A program made the position numbers and the translations under genes. Below the pieces are notes generated by a model. That model did no database searches, was not told the DNA's origin, and was given only the letters and a program-made list of their open reading frames with translations. From Closterium sp. Naga37s-1 (Eukaryota > Streptophyta > Zygnematophyceae > Desmidiales > Closteriaceae), in the NCBI GenBank assembly GCA_947471745.1, contig CANJKZ010000822.1, positions 95,001-159,000 of the forward strand: a stretch of DNA of 64,000 nt, given 5' to 3'. Positions 1-10,500 of the stretch are shown piece by piece. The first letter of the stretch is position 1; each line of letters opens with the position of its first letter.

Positions 1-3000
1 TGAGTCATCTGCTGCTGACCCATCTGCCCTCCCATTGCCTGCTGCGCAGGCTGCTGCTGCTGCTGCTGCTGCTGCTGTGGCGGCTGCTGCTGCATTGGCA
101 TGCCCTGCTGCTGCAGTGCAACAGGCACTGGACTTGGGCTGTGCTGTATTCTCTGCGCCTGCTGCTGCCCTCCAAACTGCTGCTGCTGCACTGGCTGCTG
201 CTGCTGCTGGAGAGGCATGGGTTGAGTGCGGTTCATAAGCCCACCAGGCTGCTGCGTCATGCTGCTAGGCCCCTGCTGCTGCTGCACCTGCTGTGGCTGC
301 ATCTCCCCCCCCCATCTGCTGCTGCTGCTGTGCCTGAGCTGGCTGCTGTTGCTGCTGTTGCTGCAGCGGCTGCTGTTGCTGCTGCAGTGTTACTGGCTGC
401 TGTTGTTGCTGCTGCTGCCGCAACTGCTGCTGCTGCATCATAAGCATTCGCTGCTGCTGCTGCTGCTGCTGTTGCATCTGCCCCCCCGGCTGCTGCATCT
501 GCCCTGGCTGCTGCATCTGCCCCGGCTGCTGCTGCTGCTGCGGCTGCTGCTGCTGCTGCTGCCCCCCAACCACTTGCATCGGCCCACCCCCCTGCACTTG
601 ACCACTACCCCCCATAGACAGATTACTCTGAGGCAGCTGCCTTACCCCCCCCGGTCCCCCCATGCCGGTGCCTGCCTGCACGGGTGCACCCATCCCGCCT
701 GGGCCTGTAAGGGAGCTGCTAGGAGCCATGGCGCCGGGCTGCTGCTGCTGCTGCCCCATCATCGGCCCTCCTGGTCGCATTGCCTGTTGCGGCTGACCCA
801 GTTGACCTGGTTGACTGGTTTGACCCGGTTGACCTGGCTGTTGCTGCTGCGGGGGATAGCTCATGTTGGCTGGAGATAGAGACGGAGGGAGGTACGGGGT
901 GAGTGATGTGAATGTTATGCATGTGATGTGGTGGCTGCTTTTGCGTCGATTCAAAAATAGGAACGGGTGAGTGAATCTTATGCATGTGTTGTGGTGGCTG
1001 TGTTGTGTTGTGATGTAATCTACTCTTCTAGATAGGTAGGTAGGAGGACTGGAAATGAGGAATTGCGATTCGTAGAATTCTGAGGCGCCTCAAAAATTCG
1101 TTCTCCCAATACATCCACCCAATTTCAAAATATCCATCACATTCATTCACCCTGTTGTGGACGAGGATGATATGAGTGGATGTGATGAAGAGGGAGCTCC
1201 GACACTCCGTTACGTGCTACTTGTTCTTCCTCGGCCCGTCACTCATCTCCTGGCAGTCCAAACGCCAAGCTGTCGTGAAGCTGAATATTATTCTTTAGGC
1301 GCCGAGGTGTATGAGGCATTATGGCTTCGTTCCCTCCTTACTGCACTTGGACTTCCCCCAACCGGCCCCACCCCCACTCGTGTGACAACATTAGTGCCAT
1401 CATTCTCGCCAAGGACGATGACATCTTTCATCCCAAGGCCAAGCACATCAACATCAAGCACCATTTCATTCGTGATCATGTTGCCGACCACTCCGTCACC
1501 CTTCACTATGTTCCTACTCAAGACAACCTCGCTGATATTGGCACCAAGCCTTTGCCACACGACCCTTTTCTTCGCATCCGTGCTCTTCTCGGTCTCACCC
1601 ATGTCTCCACTTGAAGAACCCTCCCCCGGGGACATCCTTGAGGGGGGGTGTTGTGCAGCTAGTATGTCCCAGTGGGTAGAAGTCTCACCTTTGGTCTTAG
1701 AGCTCGTGAGTTCAACTCTCAGCAGCTGCACTTTCTCTTCTCATTATGCTCAACATGACATTCCCACGCTCCACCACGGTGAAGTGTGGTTACAGTTGGC
1801 ATTGCCACCTGTCCACTCATCCCATACTCACTTTGCTGGCCCTTATGGTGTGTCATATGTTGTCATGAGGGCTGTTTTTCCAGCTTGGCCCACATGTGCA
1901 ACATGTGACCTCTCTTGCTAGCTTGGCAAGGTTAGCTAGCCTTGCACTCAGCTCTGAGGTGTTGCAGCTAGCCTCAAGAGTTCAGCACACATATATGTGG
2001 CTTTCTACTTCAGTAGGAATCTAAGACCTTGCTCTAGTCTCTAAATCTTGTTTCATCTTCCTGCTGAAGATATTTTTTTCTTCCTATTGTGCCTCGAGTT
2101 CACCGATCCAATTTCTACACACCCCTTACATGCATCACATGCACCCCTTACATGCATCACATTCACCCCTTACATGCATCACATTCACCTCTTACATGCA
2201 TCACACTCTCACTCTTACATCCACCACACACACTCGACATGACCACACTCCTTCCATGCATCAGCAGTCATTCCGCCAGTGGCAACACACCCTGCAGGCG
2301 CCTGGGAGCTCGTGCTTGCACAAACACACTCGAGCAATTCACTCCTTTCGTCCACCACCCCGCCACACAAGCACTCTTACATGCATCAATCCACTCCTTT
2401 CGTCCACCACCCCGCCACACAAGCACTCTTACATGCATCAATCCACTCCTTTCGCCCACCACCCCGCCACACAAGCACTCTTACATGCATCAATCCACTC
2501 CTTTCGCCCACCACCCCGCCACACAAGCACTCTTACATGCATCAATCCACTCCTTTCGTCCACCATCCCCCCACACAAATACTCTTACATCCTTTCGTCC
2601 ACCACCGCCCCACACAAAACACACTTACATGCATCAGCGGTCATCCCGCCAGTGGCAACAGACCCTGCAGACGCCTGCGAGCTCGTGCCTGCACCCGCCT
2701 GAGCCTGCAGCATGTGGCCCTTGCTCTTGATGTACAGCATCTTCTGGGATATGCGCCACAGGTAGTCGTCCTGAGGTTGGTTTAAGGGGCACAGAACATT
2801 AGCGGCGAGAGGGTGAGCGGTACTGTGGCCTCGGAGGGAAAAGGCTGTTGCGCCTTGCAGCCTGCAGCATGTAGCCCTTGCTCTTGATGTAGAGCATCTT
2901 CTGGGATATGCGCCACAAGTAGTCGTCCTGAGGTGGTTCGTGGGAGGGGCACATTAGGGGAGAGAGGGTGAGTGGAACTGACAGAGGCCTCGGAGAGAGA

Positions 3001-3711
3001 AAGCTGATCCGCCTTGCAGCCTGCAGCCTGCGTCATGTGCCCCTTGCTCTTGGTGTAGAGCATCTTCTGGGAGATGCGCCACAGGTAGTCGTCCTGAGAT
3101 AGAGGAAGGGTATAGATTGAGGGAGAATGGGTGGTGCTCGCTCAAGCCTGCAGCATGTGCCCCTTGCTCTTGGTGTAGAGCATCTTCTGGGATATGCGCC
3201 ACAGGTAGTCGTCCTGAGATTAGTGGTGGGGAGGAGTGGACATCAAGGGAATGAGTGGTGCTGAGGCCTTCGAGAGAGGGAGGAAGGGAGCTGGTCCGCC
3301 CGGCAACCTGCCTCATGCAAGCACCTGATTGGTGGCCGCTGCTCGCTCGCACCTGATTGGTGGCCGAAGCTCGCTCGCACCTGATCGGTGGATGGACGCT
3401 GCTCGCTCGCACCTGATCGGTGGCCGCTGCTCGCTCGAACTTGATTGGTGGCCGCTTCTCACTCACACCTGATTGGTGGCCGCTTTTCACTCACACCTGA
3501 TTGGTGGCCGCTGCTCGCTCGCACCTGATTGGTGGCCGCTGCTCGCTCGCACCTGATTGGTGGCCGCTGCTCGCTCGCACCTGATTGGTGGCCGCTGCTC
3601 GCTCGCACCTGATTGGTGGCCGTTGAGAAGATCTTTTGCTCAAACGATGCCGCAACGCGGTGCAGCTCGTTCATGTCCGGAGCTGATGTGAACTTCTGTA
3701 GACTCTCCATT
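1..3711 (-). CDS. MED15: Mediator subunit 15-like co-activator, KIX domain plus Gln-rich region (partial, 3 exons seen)
   Basis: Exons on the minus strand: 3711-3609, 2770-2629 and 869 to beyond base 1. The first two together read as a KIX domain: a helix with FEQKIFSTATNQ runs directly (phase 0) into DDYLWRISQKML, matching the plant MED15 pattern of FEEKIYTAA, SDYLRKISLKML. The second exon ends GCAT/gtaagt in phase 1 and joins in phase to an acceptor at 870-871, giving SNMSYPPQQQQ and then a long Gln/Pro/Gly/Met-rich stretch. KIX plus poly-Gln is the normal MED15 layout: KIX binds activators and the protein sits in the Mediator tail in the nucleus. Exons upstream of 3711 (start codon, first KIX helix) were not found with confidence. 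A C9 tract at 305-313 breaks the Gln-rich frame. Introns are full of exon-end copies. Confidence 0.78.
305..313 (-). other. MED15: C9 homopolymer breaking the MED15 Gln-rich frame
   Basis: On the minus strand, reading through nine G residues gives a stop at about 265. With eight, the frame continues as Gln/Met/Pro-rich sequence to the window edge (MTQQPGG, MPLQQQQQ and similar). The conserved composition on both sides suggests a 1-bp indel or sequencing error rather than a true C-terminus. Confidence 0.6.
1190..1614 (+). pseudogene. Ty1/copia RNase H 3'-end remnant
   Basis: A frame-disrupted remnant of the copia RNase H region inside a MED15 intron. Recognisable pieces are a block with REAEYYSLGAEVYEALWLRSL, then in another frame DNISAIILAKD, KAKHINIKHHFIRDHV and QDNLADIGTKPLP, ending in a stop at 1612-1614. 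These match the RNase H end of copia polyproteins (DNK/DNxxA, KH(I/T)xxxxHFxR, xxADxxTKxL). At least two frameshifts show it is dead. A purine-rich tract and LTR follow, which fixes its orientation. Confidence 0.8.
1649..2055 (+). mobile_element. 3' LTR of the copia remnant (right edge approximate)
   Basis: Begins TGTTGTGCAGC immediately after a polypurine tract (gagggggggtg, 1640-1650), as expected for a 3' LTR following copia RNase H. The right end, near a TTTCA at 2051-2055, is a guess. Bases 1664-1720 hold a tRNA-like pair of boxes: a CAGTGGGTAGA stretch and GTGAGTTCAACTCTC. Confidence 0.55.
2125..2335 (-). repeat. Short tandem copies plus one long copy of the 3' end of the MED15 KIX-b exon with its donor
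   Basis: 2125-2215 has about four 22-bp units carrying cttacatgcatcac. On the minus strand this is the exon end TGATGCAT followed by GTAAG, the same border as the functional exon at 2629. 2255-2335 is a diverged copy of about 75 bases of the same exon (the segment at 2633-2700), with a damaged donor (cttccatg). Confidence 0.7.
2337..2600 (-). repeat. 52-bp minisatellite containing a splice donor
   Basis: About five units of 52 bp (Pu/Py-skewed, tttcgtccaccaccccgc core). Each contains cttacatgcatcaa, which on the gene strand is the last 8 exon bases TGATGCAT plus GTAAG of the MED15 KIX-b exon. The array lies directly downstream of that exon in the intron. Confidence 0.75.
2857..3213 (-). repeat. 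Three acceptor-side copies of the MED15 KIX-b exon
   Basis: Copies at 3213-3145, 3093-3011 and 2927-2861 each have ctcag/GACGACTACCT at the 5' side and read DDYLWRISQKMLY or close, about 70 bases, then fade. Spacing is about 120-165 bp. The fourth, most downstream copy (2770-2629) is the only one with a full exon and a consensus donor, so I take it as functional. Confidence 0.75.
3319..3608 (-). repeat. 28-bp minisatellite, each unit a copy of the KIX-a exon end plus donor
   Basis: About ten units with acctgattggtggccgc. On the gene strand each reads GGCCACCAATCAG followed by GTGCGAGC, exactly the last 13 bases of exon 3711-3609 and its donor. Some units carry gtgtgagt, gttcgagc or GATCAG variants. 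The array abuts the functional exon. Confidence 0.85.
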
Positions 3712-3794
3712 CTGCACAGTGTGGTGGCAGGGAGAAGGAGAGGGAGAGGGAGATGGAGAGGGAGAGGGAGAGGGAGAACAAAACATTGTCGGGG

Positions 3795-3832
3795 GAGCTG
3801 ATGTGAACTTTCTGCAGACTCTCCATCTGCAC
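3795..3832 (-). repeat. Acceptor-side copy of the MED15 KIX-a exon
   Basis: On the minus strand, cacgtgcag is followed by ATGGAGAGTCTGCAGAAAG and an ACATCAGCTCC stretch, nearly identical to the start of exon 3711-3609. A GA-rich microsatellite (3735-3778) separates the two. Confidence 0.7.
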
Positions 3833-4097
3833 GTGTGGAGGAGGGGATGGGCGACGGAGAGGGAGGGGAGAGAGACATGGAAGAACACAGAGTTGACAGA
3901 CGCAATACGCTCTTGTGGCCACTCTGGCCACTCTTGTAACCGTGGACAGAGTTCATAGACGCAATATGTAGTCACTCTGCATGGAGTGGAAAGAGCTTCT
4001 TGCTTCTCTGTCCACGGCTGCCATAGGTTTCCAAAAAGCTCTCTCTTTCCACTCTGCACACAAACGGGAATGCATAATCTGAGTGGAACGGCAGCAA

Positions 4098-4270
4098 AAG
4101 CGGATGACACCACACCACCATTGTGGGTTGTTGCAGATCTGCCGACGCCATAATCGAATAGACTTTTGAGTCGACTCACAAGTCAGCTCGTTTTGAGTCG
4201 ACTCAAAAGCGGATGACACCACACCACCATAGTGGGTTGTTGCAGATCTGCCGACGTCATAATCGAATAA
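4098..4270. repeat. Tandem duplication with two GAGTCGACTC palindromes at its junction
   Basis: A roughly 63-bp segment (gcggatgacaccacaccacc to cataatcgaata) occurs at 4098-4160 and 4208-4270. Between the copies lie TTTTGAGTCGACTCA (4164-4178) and TTTTGAGTCGACTCAAAA (4191-4208). Confidence 0.85.
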
Positions 4271-4440
4271 CAGGACATCTGATGACGTCATAGCGGATAG
4301 CAGCAAATCTGATGACGGCGGAGTCAGATGACAGCAGAATCTGATGACGTCATGGCGGATAGCAGGAAATCTGATGACGTCATGGCGGATAGCAGGAAAC
4401 CTGATGACAGCAGAGCCTGATGACGTCATAGTGGACTCTG
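4250..4440. repeat. About 33-bp tandem repeats carrying TGACGTCA palindromes
   Basis: Units of the form tctgatgacgtcatagcggatagcaggaaa repeat about five times with degenerate spacers; another gatgacgtcatag follows at about 4553. TGACGTCA is the CRE/C-box type bZIP site. The array is upstream of the visible MED15 exons, in an unmapped intron or 5' region. Confidence 0.7.
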
Positions 4441-6181
4441 CGCGGCTATTCTACCCGCGAGTTGGGTCTCCGAATGGCTCTCTCCGCCCTGCACCCGCTT
4501 GACAATCCATCCTTGCTATAGCACCGAACCTAAAGTCCAATAACAAGGAACCTGATGACGTCATAGTGGACTCAGTGGCTATTCCGTCTACGAGCTAGGT
4601 CTCCAAAAGGCTAAACCTAGTCTGCGAAGCGACACAACGGCGAATGACGGACCTGAAGGCACTAAAGCACTTCAACGAATTCGAACGATTTTCAAGTTGT
4701 CTTAAAAAACCGCTCACTAATTGTGACAGCGAATCACGGAGCTGAAGGTTCGTGAGCTCGAGAAGCGAAGAGTCGATCAAACGCGCTTGTATCACTTTTA
4801 AAACTTCTCAAAACGTGATGAAACCACACCCTACAAGCGAAGAGCCAACTGAAAAATATTTGTAACCTAAATTCGCCTGTCCGTGGACCCTTCGCTCTCC
4901 CAATGGTTCCCATTCTGCACTGCACAGGAGAACGGCATGCTACAACGCACATCTCCAAGTTGCTGTCGTTATGAGTACTGGATGATTCGTACACTCGCTT
5001 CAAAAAAGTCGGCGTGCCAGTAAGCAAACGCACATTCGCTTCACCAGAATCTGCCGCTTCTCCCGCGGGAGCCGCGTTCGCCAGTCGGGCTCCGCCGGCG
5101 CTGCTTGCTGGCGCATGCCGCCGCCGCCACCTCCGCCGGCGCCGCTCCAGTCGCTTTCCATGCTGGCTCGGCTCGCCGCTAAACGACGCGCCTTTAGGAT
5201 CGGCTCAAAATCGACGTACTAACGACTCAGTTCAAAATCCACCGCTAACGACGTGCAACAATAGACAGCCGCGCGTAAGCCACTTCAAAGCAACCGGGAC
5301 GGAAGCAACCCAACTGAAAGCTGCGCGCAGAAACGCCGACGAGAAACTCCGAAGCCTACGCAGACGGATAAGGGCGTGTCCCATGAGTTCATTTGGGGAA
5401 AAATCGTCTTTGCTACGTAGCTTTGACAAAGCAGCGAAGTGAGCACTCAGACGAAAAAAAAACGCAGCGCGTCAGCACTGCGCCAACCGAAGTTGCACCT
5501 TGCGGACTAATCACCCCGCCCACACAAAATTCGTATCGCGAATCACACTCGACATGTTTCGCGAATGGTAACCCGGGCCAGTTGCGAATAGACTCTGCCA
5601 AAATTGGCCGTTCGTGTTTTCTGGGCGAATTCTGAGAGTAGGGTTACGCAGACCTCTTCGAGGTGATGGTACGTACCTTGGAAGCCGTTTTTGAACGCTA
5701 TTTATACGAACCTTTTGACGCATTCAGCGCGTTAATGTCGTGCGTCATTGAAGACACATGTCTACAGTAGTCCAATATGAAGGGTTACAAAGGCAAACAC
5801 AGGGTTACAACGGTCAATATGAACAGTAAACGAACTCATGAGACACGCCCTAACTGGGCTTGCAATGACCTAGATATTACAGCGGGTCAAGCTTTGCGGG
5901 TTCACAATTTGTACGCGCTATCCAGGCTGGTGAGTGGAGTGGTCCAAAGCGGTGAAACGAACAAAGCGTATCATAGAGGATGTTTGGTTCAACTCGACCT
6001 AGCTTGACATGTGATGTGAAGCAAACTCCCCCACACACGCATCCCTGGGATATCCGAACCGAGGCACCATCGCACGCCTTGCGTCTCGCACACCGAATCG
6101 ACGGACCAGCCGGACCAGTTTCTGGGCCAGCCTCGGACCAGAGTTGAGACCAGCCTGGAGGAGCTCGGACCAGGTCACCAG
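4441..6181. other. No gene recognised
   Basis: Short open frames only, none with a recognisable domain. 5040-5160 is GC-rich (gccgccgcc). Ends at the gypsy LTR at 6182. Confidence 0.5.
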
Positions 6182-6462
6182 TGTAAGGAATTTTCTCGGA
6201 TTCCTTACTTGGTCACACTATATGCTTACAACCCCGATTTTCGGAAAACCAGGCTCGGTCCGCCGACCTCGCCTTCCGAACCACTCGCGCGTCGCCTTCG
6301 GGTTTTCCAACCCCGACCCTGCACCCAACCATCTCGCGACCCCGCGACCTCGGCCTAGCTAGCATTGCTATATTAGTTCTAGGCCTCGTTGTTCCCTCGG
6401 ACGTTGTAATCACTTCCGCGTTATTGAATACTGCGTACTCTTCTCTTTCACAACTCATAACA
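6182..6462 (+). mobile_element. 5' LTR of gypsy element 1
   Basis: TGTAAGGAATTTTC to CATAACA, 281 bp, about 85-90% like the solo LTR at 56857-57131. The first 25 bases form a hairpin (TAAGGAAT, ATTCCTTA). It is followed by TTGGTATCATATC (6464-6476), a primer-binding site of initiator-Met type with mismatches. Confidence 0.88.
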
Positions 6463-6668
6463 CTTGGTATCATATCTACTTTCCTAGATTACCCTCGCGT
6501 TTCCGGGGTAGTTTGTAGAAGGGGAGCGATAGACTTGGTGGGCTGTAAAACGGTCGGCCTGTGAAATAGATACGATTATTTCACACCGACTACGATAGCG
6601 TTTACGCCTTCACCGAAGTCAGAAAAATCGCTCGCCGCCCCCTGCCCATTCGACGACGCCTGAGGCAC

Positions 6669-7241
6669 ATGGATCAGGCCGAGTTCAACGAGTTCATGCA
6701 ACAGTTCCGGGCGATGCAGGCCAACTTGCAGACCATGTCTGCGGAGATGGAGCGGAAGGAAAACGCCGAACTACATCAGGCGCGTGGTGAAGCGTGCCAG
6801 GAGTTGCCTTTCGTTGAGGACGCAAGTAGCAGCTCCACGCCAGATGAGCGGGTCTGGAGCGAATTAGAAGGCTCCATGGATGCGGATGATGCGAGGCGGG
6901 CACAACAGCAACAGTCACCGCAACAGTCGCATGCAGCACCGACACGTGCAGCAGCGACAACTCCGGCGACGATAGCAGCAGCAGCAGCTTCAACAACTGT
7001 TAAAATCAAGCCGACAAACCCGCCCCCGTTTAACCCATGTGACAAGTTCGTCACTGTTTCTGAATGGTTGTTCGGAGTGGAGGTGTTTTTTAATGCTGCT
7101 ATGATTAATGACGATGCCACTCGCATTAACTTCGCAGTTTCACTATTGAGAGGACCCGCGCGGGAGTGGTGGCGACGAACGTTGCAAGACGAAGGGACTT
7201 CGGCAGGAATAGCACGTGCGAACGACGGGACTTCGACACAT
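6669..7241 (+). pseudogene. Ty3/gypsy gag, N-terminal part, cut by copia A
   Basis: Starts at the ATG at 6669 (MDQAEFNEFMQQFRAMQ), with a coiled-coil-like N-terminus, a Gln/Ala-rich linker and a retrotransposon gag core: NPPPFNPCDKFVTVSEWLFGVE and INFAVSLLRGPAREWWRR. The frame is severed at 7241 by copia A (TSD CACAT). Further gag sequence resumes at 11490 and 12031, so the insertions are younger than this element. Confidence 0.85.
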
Positions 7242-7564
7242 TGTGAAGAAATGAGGAATGAATGAACTAGCAAGCAGGTGGGTACAAGTAGGAAAACCTA
7301 AAAGAGTTGTACCCCATATTGTCTACCCCACTACAGCCTACACAGACTATAGCATATGAGTTTGACACACCCCCATAGGCAAAGTGGGGGAGAACAAGAG
7401 GTCACAAGACCAGTCAAGCAAAGCAAAGCAAGCTCAGGGTGGATCACAACGTCACCACACAGTCCGAGCACAAGAGCAAGGCCACAAGGCCAGTTCACAT
7501 ACAAGATCATATATAAAGGTAAACAAGCAAGTGCAGGTATAGAAAGATCACAGTACAAGCAAGG

Positions 7565-10500
7565 TCAAGAAGTGAGCAAGTGAGGCCAAGTAGGCACAAG
7601 ACCTAGCATCGTACAGAAGCGCTGATGATCACAAGGCGGAAGTGCCTTGGTAAAGATATCAGCAGTGTTGGTCTCAGAGGCCACGTAAGCAAGGCGCAGC
7701 TGACCACGCTGCTGCAGCTCACGAGCAAGGAAGTAGCGAAGAGCAATGTGCTTCGTTCTGTGCTCCAGTCTGTGCTCCCGACACAAGGCCAGCATGGCCT
7801 TGTTGTCTACGTACAGAACTGGAGGAGAACGAGGCGGCTCTCCTAGGTCAGTCAGCAGGTAGGTGAGCCAGCGTAGCTCCTGTGCGGCCATGGCCCCCGC
7901 GTAGATCTCAGCCTCACAGCTGGAGCCGAGAACAGAAGACGAGCGGGTAGACCGCCACGAAACGGAGCCGGAGCCAAGGCTGAAGGTGTAACCCTGTGAC
8001 GACCGATGCGTAGCCTGGTCGTCAGCCCAAGTAGCGTCTGCGTGACCTGTGAGGACCACTGGACGTCGCCCTCCAAGCACTAGCCCCATGCCCGACGTAC
8101 TGCACAAGTAGCGCAACACCCTCTTCGCTGCAGCCATGTGCTCTGGTCGGTGTCTCCCAGGAGCAACATAGCGTGCCAAGATGCTAAGAGGGTATGCTAG
8201 GTCAGGTCGTGTGCAGGTCATCAGGTACATGAGGCAGCCAACAAGCTCTGGGTACGGGCCACTCGGCTCTACGGACTCATCCGAAGGCAGAGCTGAGAGC
8301 GAGTGGCGAGTAGACAGAGGAGTGGCCTGAGGCGAGGAGTACGTGAAGTCGAAGCGCTGAAGGACCTGCTCCACCATGTGTGATTGAGTCAGGGTAATGG
8401 TGCGCTGTGCTCTGTCCCGGGTGATCTGCAAGCCAAGGTAGCTGCGCAGTTCACCCAGGTCTGTGCACGTGTGTCTCTTCTGCAGCTCGGACTTCACGTG
8501 GGCGAGTCCAGCAGTGTCAGCAGTGGCAAAGACCAAGTCGTCGACGTACACGAGGATGTAGAACGGCGGCAAAGAGGTGTCGGTGCGCAGAAACAGCGAC
8601 GGGTCGGCAGTAGACGGAGCAAACCCAAGAGCCGCAAGTGTAGTCCTCAGTGTGTCGTGCCACTCACGGGGCGCCTGGCGGAGACCGTAGACTGGCCGCC
8701 GGAGGCTCCACTGGGTACCAGGAGGAAAAGACCCAGTGAAGCCAGGTGGGCGGCGCAGCCAGATCTCCTCGTGCAGGCTGCCCTGCAGAAAAGCTGTGCT
8801 GAAGTCAAGAGAGTGAAGCTCGTAGTCGCGCTGAGCGGCTATGTGCAGCAGCACCCGAAGAGTGGTCATCTTCGGGGTGGGAGAGAAGGTCTGAAAGTAG
8901 TCAACTCCCTGCCGCTGACTGAAGCCTCGAGCCACGTAACGCGCCTTGAAGACAGGCGGAGAACCCAGCGGCCGCTTCACCATCCACATGCCACTGACGA
9001 TGTTCGCCCCAGGTGGGGGAACCTCGTCGACGTAGGTGCCTGTGGACTTCCAGGAAGCCATCTCTGCGTCCATGGCTGACTGCCACTGTGAGGAGTAGGG
9101 ACCCTCGATCGCCTCAGCGTACGATCGAGGAGTCGGGATGACTGGTGCATCCGGGTCTCCCTCAGGGGCAATCAGCGTGGACACGAGATGAGGCAAAGCA
9201 GCAGCAAAACACTGGAACTCCTCCTGCCTGTCCTCAAGGACGTCCGTGCTAAGAGCACACTCACCCCCGACGGACGGAGGACAGACAGACTCAGACTCAG
9301 CAACAAGACTAGCAGCGTAGTCTAGACGACAGCGAGCAGCAAAGTCGACAAGCTCAGCAACCAAGGCAGACGCAGTAGTGGACTCAAAGGAAGGGTCAGT
9401 GACAACAGTAGCCAGGAGACGTGTGATAGTAGGACTGGCAGCACGAAGAGAGTCAGACTCCGGGTCAGCAAGGACAGGAAGAGAGGACTCTGGAGGAGAC
9501 GGCAACGGGACACGCAGAGGAGCAGTGGAAGGACGCAATGCCATCTGGTGTGTGCCTGGGACCGCAGGAGGACGCGGACGCGGAGCACGACTACTAGTGC
9601 GAGCAGCACGAACAGGCGACGCAGGACGAGACGCAGGCTCACGACGCTCAGCAAGACCTCCAGTAGGACCAGTGTAGGGAGAAGGAGCAGGCAGGGGGGA
9701 GGCGGGCTGTAACTGTGACCGCGACTGGACAGGCTGTGGACACTCTAAGGGAGGAGCAGGACCAGTAGAGGGCGGGAGACCAAGAACCTGCTCAAGGAGC
9801 GGAACGAAGTACGGCCGCGGCCGCGCAGCGCCTCCAGAACCAGCAGGGACAGCACCAGTACCCCCAGCGGCAGCACCAGCGCCAGCAGCACCTCCAGCTC
9901 CAACAGCGCCAACTCCAGCACCCTCAGAAGCACCAGCGCCAGCAGAACCACCAGCGCCAACACCCCCAGCAGCTCCAGCTCCAGCAGCTCCAGTAGCTCC
10001 AGCAGCACCAACTCCAGCAGGACCGTCAGCTCCAGTACCGTCAGCAGCTCCAGCAGTACCTCCAGCAGGACTGACTCCAGCAGCCCCAGCAGCACCCCCA
10101 GTCCCAGCAGCTCCAGTACCGCCAGTATGAGCACCTCCAGGACCAGCAGCAACAGTAGTACCTCCAGCTCCAGCAGCACGGCTCCAGCGGCGGGCAAACC
10201 ACTCGCGCAGCTCCTGCGGAGAGAGTAGCTCCCGCCTCGACGAAGCACCGCCAGAGGCCACACGAGCAGACCCAGCACCCCTAGGCTCCGCACCCCCAGG
10301 CTCCGCACCCCCAGGCTCCGTACCCCCAGGCTCAGCACCCCCAGGCTCCGCACCCCAAGGCTCAGCACCCCCAGACTCAGCACCCCCAGGCTCCGCACCC
10401 CCAGGCTCAGCACCCCCAGGCTCAGCATCCCCAGACCCGGCACCCGCAGGCTCAGCACCCCTAGCAGCACCAGAGTCAACAGCTACCTCGACAGGCTCGA

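Noticed and set aside
226..879. Poly-Leu ORF on the plus strand at the left edge
   Set aside because: Antisense of the CAG/poly-Gln tract of MED15.
2337..3608. CRISPR-like array (28-bp and 52-bp repeats)
   Set aside because: Units are contiguous with no unique spacers, the genome is eukaryotic, and the units are exon-donor copies.
3880..4080. Upstream MED15 KIX exon (ERIASVN-like stretch and a WKERAFWKP stretch on the minus strand)
   Set aside because: Resembles the start of KIX only loosely, and no donor in the needed phase was found; recorded but not annotated.
9745..10479. Leu/Val-repeat ORF on the minus strand
   Set aside because: Out-of-frame shadow of the GGAEPG/Pro-Ala linker of copia A.
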